Assembly (NCBI GenBank): GCA_036734085.1
Contig: DAIMZF010000139.1
Coordinates: 1 to 9,018, forward strand
Reading direction: 5' to 3'
DNA length: 9,018 bases
DNA from: J038 sp036734085
GTDB lineage: Bacteria; Chloroflexota; Anaerolineae; Aggregatilineales; Phototrophicaceae
This document shows, one piece after another, positions 1-7,111 of the stretch. The notes beneath the pieces were generated by a model, which saw only the letters and a list, made by a program, of their open reading frames with translations, had not been told where the DNA came from and made no database searches. A program made the position numbers and the translations under genes. Within the stretch, counting starts at the first letter, position 1. Every line of letters begins with the position of its first letter.

Positions 1-5
1 ATAAG

Positions 6-239
6 ATGAATCAAGAAAATACTGACTTATTTGAATACAGCGTTACCAAAGATGGGAAAGTCCTCATCTATTGGGATAACCGACTGGTGATAACCCTTGC
101 CAATGAAAAAGCCAGAAAGTTCCTGCGCCAGATGGACGCGGCAGGCGCGGACGCTCAACTCATCATGGCGCGCTTTACCGGGAACTTCAAACGTGGCAAT
201 GAGCGTGAGGGGAAAAACAAGCGTGGAGACACAACCTAG
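6..239 (+). CDS. Small conserved hypothetical protein, 77 aa
   Basis: Encodes a short, soluble, mostly charged protein with no signal peptide or membrane segment. Residues 9-35 read as two short beta strands (EYSVTKDGKVLIYWDNRLV) followed by a helix (NEKARKFLRQMDAAGADAQLIMARFTG). The C-terminus is a basic tail, GNFKRGNEREGKNKRG. From memory, short proteins with the same order (IYW strand, KFL helix, GNFKRGNER tail) recur in Chloroflexota genomes, which supports a real gene; their function is unknown to me. The start ATG lies five bases from the window edge, so the ribosome binding site and the upstream neighbour cannot be seen. A longer N-terminus is unlikely, but only the in-frame bases before the edge can be checked. 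It is transcribed towards the GH31 gene (convergent), and a hairpin at 352-385 separates the two. No function should be assigned. Confidence 0.7.
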   Translation: MNQENTDLFEYSVTKDGKVLIYWDNRLVITLANEKARKFLRQMDAAGADAQLIMARFTGNFKRGNEREGKNKRGDTT

Positions 240-351
240 AACGTGTGTTTGTGGTGTGCTGTGTTTTGGCGTAGCATATAAGGCAACGCAACAAGTAACA
301 TTCGCCGCTTCGCGCACAAGTGCCTGTGTCAGTGCCCGCCGTTGAAGCATG

Positions 352-388
352 ACCAAGTGAATCCGTTGTGTGTGATTCACTTGGTTTT
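352..388 (+). terminator. Intrinsic terminator hairpin between convergent genes
   Basis: A perfect 12-bp stem (ACCAAGTGAATC at 352-363 pairing with GATTCACTTGGT at 374-385) encloses a 10-base loop and is followed by a short T-run (386-388) on the plus strand. It lies 112 bases after the stop of the small plus-strand gene and 33 bases beyond the stop of the GH31 gene on the other strand. The T-run exists only in the plus orientation; read on the minus strand, the stem is followed by CATGCTTC. It therefore fits best as the terminator of the plus-strand gene, though the stem may also block or stabilise the 3' end of the minus-strand operon. The T-run is shorter than in strong terminators. The 240-351 stretch holds no recognisable gene. 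Confidence 0.7.
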
Positions 389-418
389 CTGCGAATGATT
401 AAAGGATGTAAAGTTAAT

Positions 419-2617
419 CTACGTCGATTTCCGCGAAAAGACTGGAATACGCTCTAACGGTGTTTCAACACTGATGAAGCGATCGCCGGAAAGACGCTCA
501 CCCGTCCAGTAATCTGCCCAATCGCCCGGCGGAATGTAAACAGTCATCTGTTTTACGTCTGGCGCTACCACCGGGCACACCAGCAAATCCCGCCCGAACA
601 AATAATCAAAATCCCGCGCTTGTGGATACCACAACTTAAGCGCACGCATCATCGGCTCGCCAGTGGCCGCGCTGTGTTCGGCTTCTGCAAGGATATAAGG
701 CATTAGCGCCTGGCGCGCCTGTATGAATTGCTGGAAGATAGGCAGAACCCGCGCATCGCCTGTACGTGCCTGGATGTTCCAGGGGGTGCGGTCGTTGCTG
801 GGCTGGCGGTGCGCGTTGTATTCGGAATGATACTGCATCACCGGGCAGAAGGTCGCCATCGCCGCCGCCCGCAGATAAAGCTCTGCGGAGGGAATATCGC
901 CACTAAACCCGCCAAAATCCCACCCCCAGAACGAGATTCCCGACATCGCCGCCGACAACCCCGCATAGATAGAGTGTTGGAAGGCTTCCCATGTGGAGTT
1001 CTCGTCCCCCGCCCAATGCAGGGGGGAACGTTGCGAACCCGTAAACCCGGCGCGGCTGAATGTGACTGCTTCGTGCTGGCTGTTGGCGAAGTTATAATAG
1101 GCTTCGCTGTAATGGCGTGGATACTCGTTCCACAACACATCACCCGCGCCACCTGCGAATTGTGTATCCGCCCCCCACAGATGCTCGCCGCCGTCGGTTT
1201 TGAAGCCGTCAATACCCATGTCCTTCAGCAGATACTCCCGCTTGCTGAACCACCAATCACGCTCTGCCGGGTTTGTTGCATCCCAGATGTAGCCGCCCCT
1301 GAACCAGAACGGACGTATCCTGTGCAAAGTGCCATCTGCTTCCTTGACGCCGAACCCGGCTTGCTCGAAGTGGGCGCGGTCTGCCTCCTGCTGAGGGTGG
1401 GGTGCTTCCGGCACTTTCATTACCGGGATTTGCCATAGCAGAACTTTGATGTCATGCGCGTGGAGCCAATCGACCATGCCTTTAGGGTCGGGCCATTTGC
1501 CATCTGTCGGGAAGGTGAAATCCTCATAGCGGAAGGCATCATCGCCCGGCTTGGGGGTATATTGCGCGTCATTCCAGATGTAGAACGTGTTTTCATCGCT
1601 CCATGCTTCGATGACGACAACAGCAGGCTGAATGCCATGTTCAAGTGATGCCTGTACTTCCTGCATGATTTTGGCCTGCGTGTTCCATTCGTTGCCACTC
1701 ATCCATAGGCCAAACGCCCATTCCGGCGGCAGAACCACCGGGCCGGTTTCCGTCGCAAAGCGGCCAATCATCCTGATGGGGTCAGAATCCACATACCACT
1801 GTAGGCGTAACGCCTCATCCGTGCTGATGTCGGCGGTCAGCGTCCATACGTCCGGCGCGGTAGCGGCAAGGTCAAACTGCATCCAACGGGCGCTATCCAC
1901 ATGCACCGCGTATCCCGCAGAAGACAGCAGGAACGGAATCGGCATATAAGTACGCTTGCCCTGATTTTTGTATTGCTCGTAACAGCGTACATCCATGATG
2001 TTGCCGCGCTGGTCGAGTGCATTAAAGCGTTCCCCCAGCCCGAAGAACCGTTCATTCGGCAGGCTGGCAAAGGTCAAGCGCATTTGCCGGGCGTGTTGGC
2101 CGTCGGTCAACCATGCGACCTCGTGTAAAGCAGGTAAACCCTGCGCGTTAATATCGGATAAAGACTGTGCATCACGTCGGATAGTCATTTGCCCGTCGTG
2201 CGTCACGGATACCCCGCCGCCCACAACCCAGCTTTCGCCCTTGAGCATAAATCTTTCGGTTGTTGCACCGTCATCGGTCTGCGCCCAATAGACCAATGTC
2301 TGCCCGTGTTCTGGCGCGGTCAATGTGGCCTGCCATACATCCTGATCAATGACGATACGACGCTCTAAAAACTCCGCGCCCACGCCTTCCTCATGCGCTG
2401 GTCGCCAATCTGCAATATGTGTTGCCTGGATGGGCGGCAGGGGGTGTCCGTCCAGCGTGCGATGTACCGTCACCTGCCGGGACTGGCCGGGTGGACGTGT
2501 GACAAGGCCAATGGTGAAGGCTTGGCCGGCTAAGGGCCGACGCGGAAAGCGTTCTTCCGGCAGTTGCTCGTAGGGGTGGTGCTGGCCGAACGGGTTATGG
2601 ATGATTGAGGATGCCAT
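419..2617 (-). CDS. GH31 family alpha-glycosidase (alpha-glucosidase/alpha-xylosidase type)
   Basis: Retaining exo-acting alpha-glycosidase of glycoside hydrolase family 31, predicted cytoplasmic because no signal peptide is visible. From the ATG at 2617 it has 732 residues, a normal length for the family. The N-terminal beta-sandwich contains the GH31 signature FFGLGERFNALDQRG near residue 191, and the (beta/alpha)8 barrel starts near residue 297 (PPEWAFGLWMSGNEWN). The catalytic nucleophile is D475 in GIDGFKTDGGEH. The acid/base is D538 in HWAGDENSTW, 63 residues later, close to the spacing in E. coli YicI. RAGFTGSQRSP and GWDFGGFSGD complete the active-site loops. A GTG directly precedes the ATG, and an AGAAAG motif upstream could serve either; I prefer ATG. 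It is the last gene of the sugar-uptake operon, so it probably cleaves the imported substrate. KTDGGE resembles the alpha-xylosidase form (KTDFGE) more than the WxDMNE form of alpha-glucosidases, but the substrate cannot be fixed by eye; glucosides, xylosides, galactosides and sulfoquinovosides are all known in GH31. Confidence 0.93.
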   Translation of the reverse strand: MASSIIHNPFGQHHPYEQLPEERFPRRPLAGQAFTIGLVTRPPGQSRQVTVHRTLDGHPLPPIQATHIADWRPAHEEGVGAEFLERRIVIDQDVWQATLTAPEHGQTLVYWAQTDDGATTERFMLKGESWVVGGGVSVTHDGQMTIRRDAQSLSDINAQGLPALHEVAWLTDGQHARQMRLTFASLPNERFFGLGERFNALDQRGNIMDVRCYEQYKNQGKRTYMPIPFLLSSAGYAVHVDSARWMQFDLAATAPDVWTLTADISTDEALRLQWYVDSDPIRMIGRFATETGPVVLPPEWAFGLWMSGNEWNTQAKIMQEVQASLEHGIQPAVVVIEAWSDENTFYIWNDAQYTPKPGDDAFRYEDFTFPTDGKWPDPKGMVDWLHAHDIKVLLWQIPVMKVPEAPHPQQEADRAHFEQAGFGVKEADGTLHRIRPFWFRGGYIWDATNPAERDWWFSKREYLLKDMGIDGFKTDGGEHLWGADTQFAGGAGDVLWNEYPRHYSEAYYNFANSQHEAVTFSRAGFTGSQRSPLHWAGDENSTWEAFQHSIYAGLSAAMSGISFWGWDFGGFSGDIPSAELYLRAAAMATFCPVMQYHSEYNAHRQPSNDRTPWNIQARTGDARVLPIFQQFIQARQALMPYILAEAEHSAATGEPMMRALKLWYPQARDFDYLFGRDLLVCPVVAPDVKQMTVYIPPGDWADYWTGERLSGDRFISVETPLERIPVFSRKST

Positions 2618-2640
2618 CACAGGATGCTTTCTGTTGGTTA

Positions 2641-2655
2641 TTTCACTATAGATGA
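2641..2655 (-). promoter_or_regulatory. Possible GH31 promoter -10 box overlapping a ROK-operator half-site
   Basis: Read on the minus strand this is TCATCTATAGTGAAA. Its right half, AGTGAAA, matches the 7-base half-site of the operator found at 5881-5895 exactly, while the left half does not match. Embedded in it is TATAGT (5 of 6 to the TATAAT -10 consensus) at 2645-2650. No good -35 box is visible 16-18 bases upstream. It lies 23 bases before the GH31 start. I read it as a possible internal operon promoter with a degenerate operator; a chance 7-base match is quite possible. Confidence 0.3.
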
Positions 2656-2727
2656 TTGTGCGTTATGAGTGCGTGTAAATTTTTGCTTGTCATAAAGGTG
2701 TTTTATTCCGGCTAACCAGGGTGATGA

Positions 2728-2757
2728 ACACGGGCGGAATCATTGCTCCGCCCGTGT
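2728..2757. terminator. Perfect GC-rich hairpin between binding-protein and GH31 genes
   Basis: An 11-bp perfect stem (ACACGGGCGGA at 2728-2738 pairing with TCCGCCCGTGT at 2747-2757) encloses an 8-base loop. It begins 28 bases after the stop of the binding-protein gene in the direction of transcription. The run of five T residues that would make it a classical intrinsic terminator is on the plus strand (2759-2763), where no gene is expected; on the minus strand it is followed by TTCATCACCC. In the operon direction it more likely causes partial termination or protects the 3' end of the abundant binding-protein mRNA, as intercistronic hairpins do after malE in enteric bacteria (analogy, not evidence). 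Confidence 0.55.
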
Positions 2758-2785
2758 ATTTTTCTGCAAGGCTTATGCCCGTTAT

Positions 2786-4012
2786 TTACTGTACAAGGCT
2801 GTCCAGTGCTTCTTTGGCTTCATCAAGCGCCGCCTGTGCGGAAATTTCACCATCCACTACGCGAGCGATGAGGTTATTCACCGTGTCCTGCATCTCGTTC
2901 TGGCGCTCGATAACGGGCGGTGTAATGGGGCTTTCCAGCGCCATAAACACAGCCGCACGGTTATTCGGCGGGGTTTGTTCCAGATAGCTCTCGACATATT
3001 CGGGGGCATCCAGCGCGGGCAATTCCCAGCCGCTTTCCACACGGACGGTCGCCATGACTTCGCTAGAGGTCATGAATTCCGCCCACAAAGCTGCTTCTTC
3101 CGGGTAACGGGTAGACGCGGAAACCGCCACGCCGTTAGCGAAAAAGTGGTGGCCTTTCTGGTTCAGGCTCGGCTCAATCTCGACATCCCAGTTAAAGTCG
3201 GCATCGGCAAACGCGCCGAACATCCAAATGCCAGTTACCAGCATCCCCAGATTACCACTCAGGAATAGCTCCGAATCGCTCACACCGGACAGGTCAGTGG
3301 CGGAAGGCATAATGCCGCTATCAACAAAGCTGACCATTGTTTCCAGTGTTTCTACGCAGGCGGCAGAATTAATGGTGGATTCGGTCATCTCCTCATTGAA
3401 GAACGCACAATCGCCATTTTGCCCGGCCTTTTTGTAGAACTCCCAGAACTGCACCGGAGAGAACAGCCCCCACACGTCATCGCCTAGCGCAGTGATGGCT
3501 TCGGCGGCGGCGGTGGCGTCTTCCCATGTCCAGTCGGCGGTGGGGTAATCCAGTTCGGCGGCGTCGAATAAATCCGCATTGTAGAACAGTAACACCGTAG
3601 AGAAGGACGCCGGAAGCGCCAACTGTGCGCCCTCATACTGGAAGGCATCCAGCGCACGCGGATAGTACGGCGCGTCCCCACTCAGAAGATTGCTGATGTC
3701 CAGCAAAACGTCATTGGCCGCGTAAGTGACGAAGTTCTCGTAATTGAGTTCAAAGACATCGGCGGCGTCACCGCTTAACACGTCCGATTGAAGCAGGGTG
3801 AAGTAATCCGCAAAGGGCGCGGTATCAACTTCAATTTCAATGCCCGGGTTTTCATCCTCGAAGGCCTGGATAATGGTGTCCAGGTCTTCCAGATGGTCTG
3901 GGGCGGCGGAAAAAGTGAAGTAGCGTAGGGTGACTGTGCTCTGCGCCGTCACCGGAGCCAGCGTCATCACCATCATCAACAGAACCCATAAGGAGACTAA
4001 TTTGCGTAACAT
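2786..4012 (-). CDS. Sugar ABC transporter substrate-binding protein (extracellular solute-binding family 1)
   Basis: Extracellular sugar-capturing component of a CUT1-type ABC importer, 408 residues, a normal length. Residues 1-23 form a signal peptide: basic MLRK, a hydrophobic core, then PVTA before QST, so cleavage after A23 is predicted. No cysteine follows the signal, so there is no lipobox. The mature protein shows the family-1 pattern: a first strand TLRYFTFS, FEDENPGIEIEVD near 51-63, ALPASFSTVLLFYNADLF at 132-149, and DYPTADWTWEDATAAAEAI at 155-173. The latter two match the common LPxxxxxxxLYYNKDLF and PxDWTWdxF hallmarks. FANGVAVSASTRYPEEAALWAEFM (291-314) is the usual second-lobe segment. 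Only two cysteines (C202, C219) occur, possibly forming a disulfide. The start is backed by AGAGG ten to eleven bases upstream of the ATG. The gene follows both permease genes. The ligand is unknown; the GH31 partner suggests an alpha-linked oligosaccharide or glycoside. Confidence 0.93.
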   Translation of the reverse strand: MLRKLVSLWVLLMMVMTLAPVTAQSTVTLRYFTFSAAPDHLEDLDTIIQAFEDENPGIEIEVDTAPFADYFTLLQSDVLSGDAADVFELNYENFVTYAANDVLLDISNLLSGDAPYYPRALDAFQYEGAQLALPASFSTVLLFYNADLFDAAELDYPTADWTWEDATAAAEAITALGDDVWGLFSPVQFWEFYKKAGQNGDCAFFNEEMTESTINSAACVETLETMVSFVDSGIMPSATDLSGVSDSELFLSGNLGMLVTGIWMFGAFADADFNWDVEIEPSLNQKGHHFFANGVAVSASTRYPEEAALWAEFMTSSEVMATVRVESGWELPALDAPEYVESYLEQTPPNNRAAVFMALESPITPPVIERQNEMQDTVNNLIARVVDGEISAQAALDEAKEALDSLVQ

Positions 4013-4029
4013 GCTGTTTTTTCCTCTTT

Positions 4030-4041
4030 ATTCTATAGAAT
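4030..4041. promoter_or_regulatory. 12-bp perfect palindrome upstream of the binding-protein gene
   Basis: ATTCTATAGAAT is its own reverse complement and lies 17 bases upstream of the binding-protein start codon, inside the 88-base gap after the MalG-type permease. Read on the minus strand it contains TAGAAT (5 of 6 to TATAAT), so it may be a -10 element, a small operator, or both; no convincing -35 box is visible. It differs from the TTTCACTnAnTGAAA palindrome. The CTATAG core is shared with the region upstream of GH31 (2646-2651). Confidence 0.3.
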
Positions 4042-4100
4042 GTAATTTGTTTAAAAACGGGTAATTCCCCCCAGAAAATTGAGGCAAGCCCGCTAGAAAC

Positions 4101-4988
4101 CTAACCTTTAATACCACTGGACATCACGCCCTGCACAAACCAGCGTTGTGCCAGCAGATACACCATTAAAATAGGCAGGACGGCCACCACCGACCCAGCC
4201 ATCACAATGTTCCATTCCGTTAGCGCACGCGGGCCACCCTGCAATGTTGCCAGTGCCACAGGCAACGTCATCACGGCGGCGCGGCGGGCGACAAACAACG
4301 GATACAGATACGCATTCCAGAAGCCCATAAAGCTGAAGATCACCAGCGTGGCGATAGCGGGCTTGGCAAGTGGCAGGATAATGCGCCAGAAGATTGTGAA
4401 GTGATTCGCGCCGTCTACAAAAGCGGCTTCTTCAAAGTCCTTCGGGATTTGCAGGAAGGATTGGCGCAATAAAAATGTGCCAAACGCGCTGAACAATCCC
4501 GGCACGATGAGCGCCTGATAGGTGTTCATCCACCCCAAAGAGCGTATGAGGATGAATTGCGGGATGACCAGCACCACCGACGGAATCATCATCGTTGCCA
4601 GATACAACATAAAGACCGTATCACGCCCGCGCCACTGTATCCGCGAGAACGCAAAGGCCGCCATCGCGGAGACCAGCACCTGTCCTACCGTGCCGACGCC
4701 TGCGACAAAGGCGCTGTTAAACACGGTGCGCGTTAAGTCGATGCGTTGGCTAAGCTGGCGATAGCTTTCTACTGTGATGGGCGACGGGATAAGCTGGGGC
4801 GTGGTGGATAAAATATATTGTTGCGACTTCAACGATGTGCTGAACATCCACGCGAACGGCAAAACCATCACGATGATGAGCAATAGCATCAGGCCATAGG
4901 CGGCCAAGCGCCATAAATTGATGGGTGGCAGGGTAAACATGCCCGGTGATGTGTGTGCTGTGCGCGGCAGAGGCTGGCTAATTCTCAT
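4101..4988 (-). CDS. Sugar ABC transporter permease, MalG type
   Basis: Inner-membrane permease of a CUT1 carbohydrate importer, 295 residues, normal for MalG-like subunits. Hydrophobic segments are visible near residues 29-47, 90-114, 124-148, 155-176, 210-230 and 262-282, giving about six membrane spans. The conserved cytoplasmic EAA loop, which docks on the ATPase, is at 185-210 (FEEAAFVDGANHFTIFWR, then IILPLAKP). The short N-terminal tail and the ending QGVMSSGIKG are typical of MalG-like proteins. Its ATG lies inside the end of the preceding permease gene (11-base overlap, ATGAGAATTAG), which implies translational coupling and a 1:1 heterodimer. No strong ribosome binding site precedes it, consistent with coupling. 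The ATPase partner is not in the window. Confidence 0.94.
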   Translation of the reverse strand: MRISQPLPRTAHTSPGMFTLPPINLWRLAAYGLMLLLIIVMVLPFAWMFSTSLKSQQYILSTTPQLIPSPITVESYRQLSQRIDLTRTVFNSAFVAGVGTVGQVLVSAMAAFAFSRIQWRGRDTVFMLYLATMMIPSVVLVIPQFILIRSLGWMNTYQALIVPGLFSAFGTFLLRQSFLQIPKDFEEAAFVDGANHFTIFWRIILPLAKPAIATLVIFSFMGFWNAYLYPLFVARRAAVMTLPVALATLQGGPRALTEWNIVMAGSVVAVLPILMVYLLAQRWFVQGVMSSGIKG

Positions 4989-5868
4989 AATACACCCACT
5001 GCTTCTGGAAGCGGATTTGAACGAAGGTAATCACAAAAATGATGGCGAATAACACCCACGACATCGCGGAGGCGTACCCCATGCGGCTATAGCTAAAGGC
5101 GTTACGCACGACTTCCGTAACGATGACTTCTACCTGACGATCTGCCGCGCTATCGCGCATAGGCATCAGCCAGACTTGCTCGAACACCTGAAAGTAGTTA
5201 ATCAGCAGGGTAATCACAATGAAGAACATCGTCGGCGTTAGCAGGGGCAGGGTAATCTTGCGGAGCATCTGCCAGGGTGTTGCGCCGTCGATGCGTGCCG
5301 CTTCGTAATAAGTCTCGGAGATAGACTGCAACCCACCCAGATACAGCAGGGCGATATAGCCGACATCCTTCCAGATGCTCGTTAGCACAATGGCAATCAT
5401 CGCGCTTGTCGGCTGGAACAACCACGCGGGGCCATCAATGCCGACTTCCGCCAGCCCATAGTTGATAAGCCCATACTGCGGGTTAAAAATCCACTTCCAG
5501 ATGAGCGAAACAACCACCCATGATGCGACCACAGGTAAAAAAGTGGCCGTGCGAACGATGATCATGCCTGGTAACTTGCGGTTGAGGAACAACGCCAGCC
5601 CCAGCCCCAGGACAAACGCGCTGGGCACATAAATCACAATCATCATCATTGTGTAACGGAGCGCGTTCCAGAAGGCTTTGTCCGCCAGCAGTTCTTCAAA
5701 GTTAGCGAATTGCACAAAGCGCGGCGGACGTAACAGGTTCCATTCGTGGAACGACAGCCACAACGACGCGAAAATGGGATACACAATAAAGACCAACAAC
5801 CCTAGCAGGCTAGGCGCAAGGAAGAAAAGCACCCATTTCCATTTTTGCCAGCCGGTATATCCTGCCAT
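4978..5868 (-). CDS. Sugar ABC transporter permease, MalF/UgpA type
   Basis: Partner inner-membrane permease, 296 residues. The opening KWVLFFLAPSLLGLLVFIVYPIFASLWLSFHEW is the classic first span of UgpA/MalF-like subunits (..LFLAPxLLG...YPxxxSLxLSF). Further spans lie near 71-96, 104-126, 153-178, 209-228 and 266-285. The EAA docking loop is at 188-212 (YEAARIDGATPWQMLRKI, then TLPLLTP). It lacks the long extra N-terminal region and large periplasmic loop of enteric MalF, as is usual for this shorter UgpA-like group. It is the first transporter gene after the ROK regulator; the 46-base gap between them contains a 15-bp palindrome, so it probably has its own regulated promoter or is read through from the regulator. 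Substrate specificity is not readable from the permease. Confidence 0.94.
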   Translation of the reverse strand: MAGYTGWQKWKWVLFFLAPSLLGLLVFIVYPIFASLWLSFHEWNLLRPPRFVQFANFEELLADKAFWNALRYTMMMIVIYVPSAFVLGLGLALFLNRKLPGMIIVRTATFLPVVASWVVVSLIWKWIFNPQYGLINYGLAEVGIDGPAWLFQPTSAMIAIVLTSIWKDVGYIALLYLGGLQSISETYYEAARIDGATPWQMLRKITLPLLTPTMFFIVITLLINYFQVFEQVWLMPMRDSAADRQVEVIVTEVVRNAFSYSRMGYASAMSWVLFAIIFVITFVQIRFQKQWVYYEN

Positions 5869-5880
5869 CTTTCAAACATC

Positions 5881-5895
5881 TTTCACTAAGTGAAA
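5881..5895. promoter_or_regulatory. Putative ROK repressor operator upstream of permease gene
   Basis: TTTCACTAAGTGAAA is a perfect inverted repeat of TTTCACT around one central base. It lies 12 bases upstream of the MalF-type permease start and 19 bases after the ROK stop. An almost identical palindrome precedes the ROK gene itself (7112-7126). A site repeated at the regulator and at the transporter, at similar distances from the start codons, is what is expected of the operator of the local ROK repressor. A clear -35/-10 pair could not be assigned in this AT-rich gap. Confidence 0.65.
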
Positions 5896-5914
5896 AAACT
5901 TTGTTAAAAAAATA

Positions 5915-7102
5915 TCAATCGACAGTCACGGACTCAATCGACGGCGCCTGAAACACCTTGCTAATAACAAGGGTAGCCGCGCCACGCGCCCATGCTTTAT
6001 CGGTGGTTGGCTCGATGATGATTTGCACATGGTCTAGCAAGCCATTAAACGTATGTTGCTTCATGGCTTTTAGCATGGGCTTCAGGCGGTAATCCCCCGC
6101 GATGATGCCCTCACCACTGATAATCACCATCTCCGGCGATAGCAGATTAACCACATTGGCAATCGCCATGCCGATGTACTCCCCGCTTAGGCTTAATACG
6201 GCCTGTGCATGAGGGTCGCCATTCATCGCCGCTTGGGTAATGGCTGTTAAATCCGTAAGCGGGCGGGAATTTAACCCTTCATAGCTTTGGAGTACGGCGG
6301 GGTCTGCCGCGAGATTTTCCAGCGTGCCATCCTGCCCGGCCAGGACGCGCCCGGCATCAATCACGATATGCCCTAATTCGCCTGCGCCGCCCTGCAACCC
6401 GCGATACAGTTCACCCCGAAGGATCATCCCCATGCCGATGCCACGTCCCACCGTAATCACGATGACCTCACGGTGATGACGGCCTGCGCCGAATAGATGC
6501 TCGGTTAAAGTGAGCGTATTCACATCATTTTCAATGGTCACAGGTAGCCCCACGCGCTCCTGCAACATCGCCGCCAGTGGGACATCCTGCCAGCCGAAGA
6601 AGGGTGAATAATGCACAATGCCTTTATCCGCATAGATGACACCCGCCAGCCCGACACCCACCCCTAAAAACTGATGATGCGCCAACCCGGAGCTTTTAAT
6701 CACAATCTGGATGATATTCGCCAGTGCGTTGCAGATGGTCTCTGGCTTGCCGTCTGTTTCTACCACAGATTCGTAATAATACAGGATGCGCGCCTCAAAA
6801 TTGGTCACCGCGCATACGACACGGTTTTCCATCACTTTGATGCCTAGCGCGTAGCCAATGGAAGGATTGAGTTTTAAAGGGGTTTGCCGCCGTCCGCCCG
6901 TGTAATCACCCGCGCCGACTTCAAGAATCCACTGATTTTGTAGAAGCTCAGTAATAATCTGTGAAACTGCCCCGCCACTCAAGCCGGAGATTTCCGTTAA
7001 TTGGGTGCGGGACAACGTGCCTTCACGCCGCAAAATATTGAGGATGAGGTTCTGGTTAATCGCCTTCACAAGGTCACGGTTGGCGCGTTGGGAAGAAGCC
7101 AT
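5915..7102 (-). CDS. ROK family transcriptional repressor (XylR/NagC-like)
   Basis: DNA-binding sugar-responsive repressor, 395 residues from the ATG at 7102. The N-terminal winged helix-turn-helix spans about 29-55 (TLSRTQLTEISGLSGGAVSQ), after the typical NRDLVKAINQNLILNILRREG. The ROK sugar-kinase-like fold follows, with GVGVGLAGV near 147, sugar-contact motif ENDVN at 191-195, the glycine-rich ITVGRGIGMGM near 216-226, and GGAGELGH ending at 245. Where ROK proteins normally carry the zinc motif CxCGxxGCLE, this one has VLAGQDGTLE, so all three cysteines are replaced. The kinase phosphate-binding DxGxT at the start of the fold is also absent (GIKVMENRVV), so it is a regulator and not a kinase. 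A GTG five codons upstream (7117) lies inside a palindromic operator and lacks a ribosome binding site, while AAAGA precedes the ATG, so I chose the ATG. It heads the sugar operon and probably senses its substrate or product. Confidence 0.92.
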   Translation of the reverse strand: MASSQRANRDLVKAINQNLILNILRREGTLSRTQLTEISGLSGGAVSQIITELLQNQWILEVGAGDYTGGRRQTPLKLNPSIGYALGIKVMENRVVCAVTNFEARILYYYESVVETDGKPETICNALANIIQIVIKSSGLAHHQFLGVGVGLAGVIYADKGIVHYSPFFGWQDVPLAAMLQERVGLPVTIENDVNTLTLTEHLFGAGRHHREVIVITVGRGIGMGMILRGELYRGLQGGAGELGHIVIDAGRVLAGQDGTLENLAADPAVLQSYEGLNSRPLTDLTAITQAAMNGDPHAQAVLSLSGEYIGMAIANVVNLLSPEMVIISGEGIIAGDYRLKPMLKAMKQHTFNGLLDHVQIIIEPTTDKAWARGAATLVISKVFQAPSIESVTVD

Positions 7103-7111
7103 AATTTCTTT

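Noticed and set aside
240..351. Search for an RNA gene or tRNA in the gap after the small gene
   Set aside because: No cloverleaf, CCA-type end or conserved tRNA arms could be drawn; only the downstream terminator hairpin is convincing.
27..380. A 117-codon minus-strand open frame covering the small gene and the hairpin
   Set aside because: It would encode the stem of the 352-385 hairpin and run antisense to the better-looking 77-aa gene; its product has no visible domain.
728..1438. A 236-codon plus-strand open frame inside the GH31 gene
   Set aside because: It lies opposite the catalytic domain of a gene with a full set of GH31 motifs; its translation is low-complexity and resembles no domain, and it has no ribosome binding site. 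It is a shadow frame.
4045..4095. Weak hairpin plus T-run (CGGG...CCCG then TTTTT on the minus strand) between the MalG-type permease and the binding protein
   Set aside because: Only a 4-bp stem with a loop of over 25 bases; too weak to call a terminator or attenuator, though partial termination cannot be excluded.
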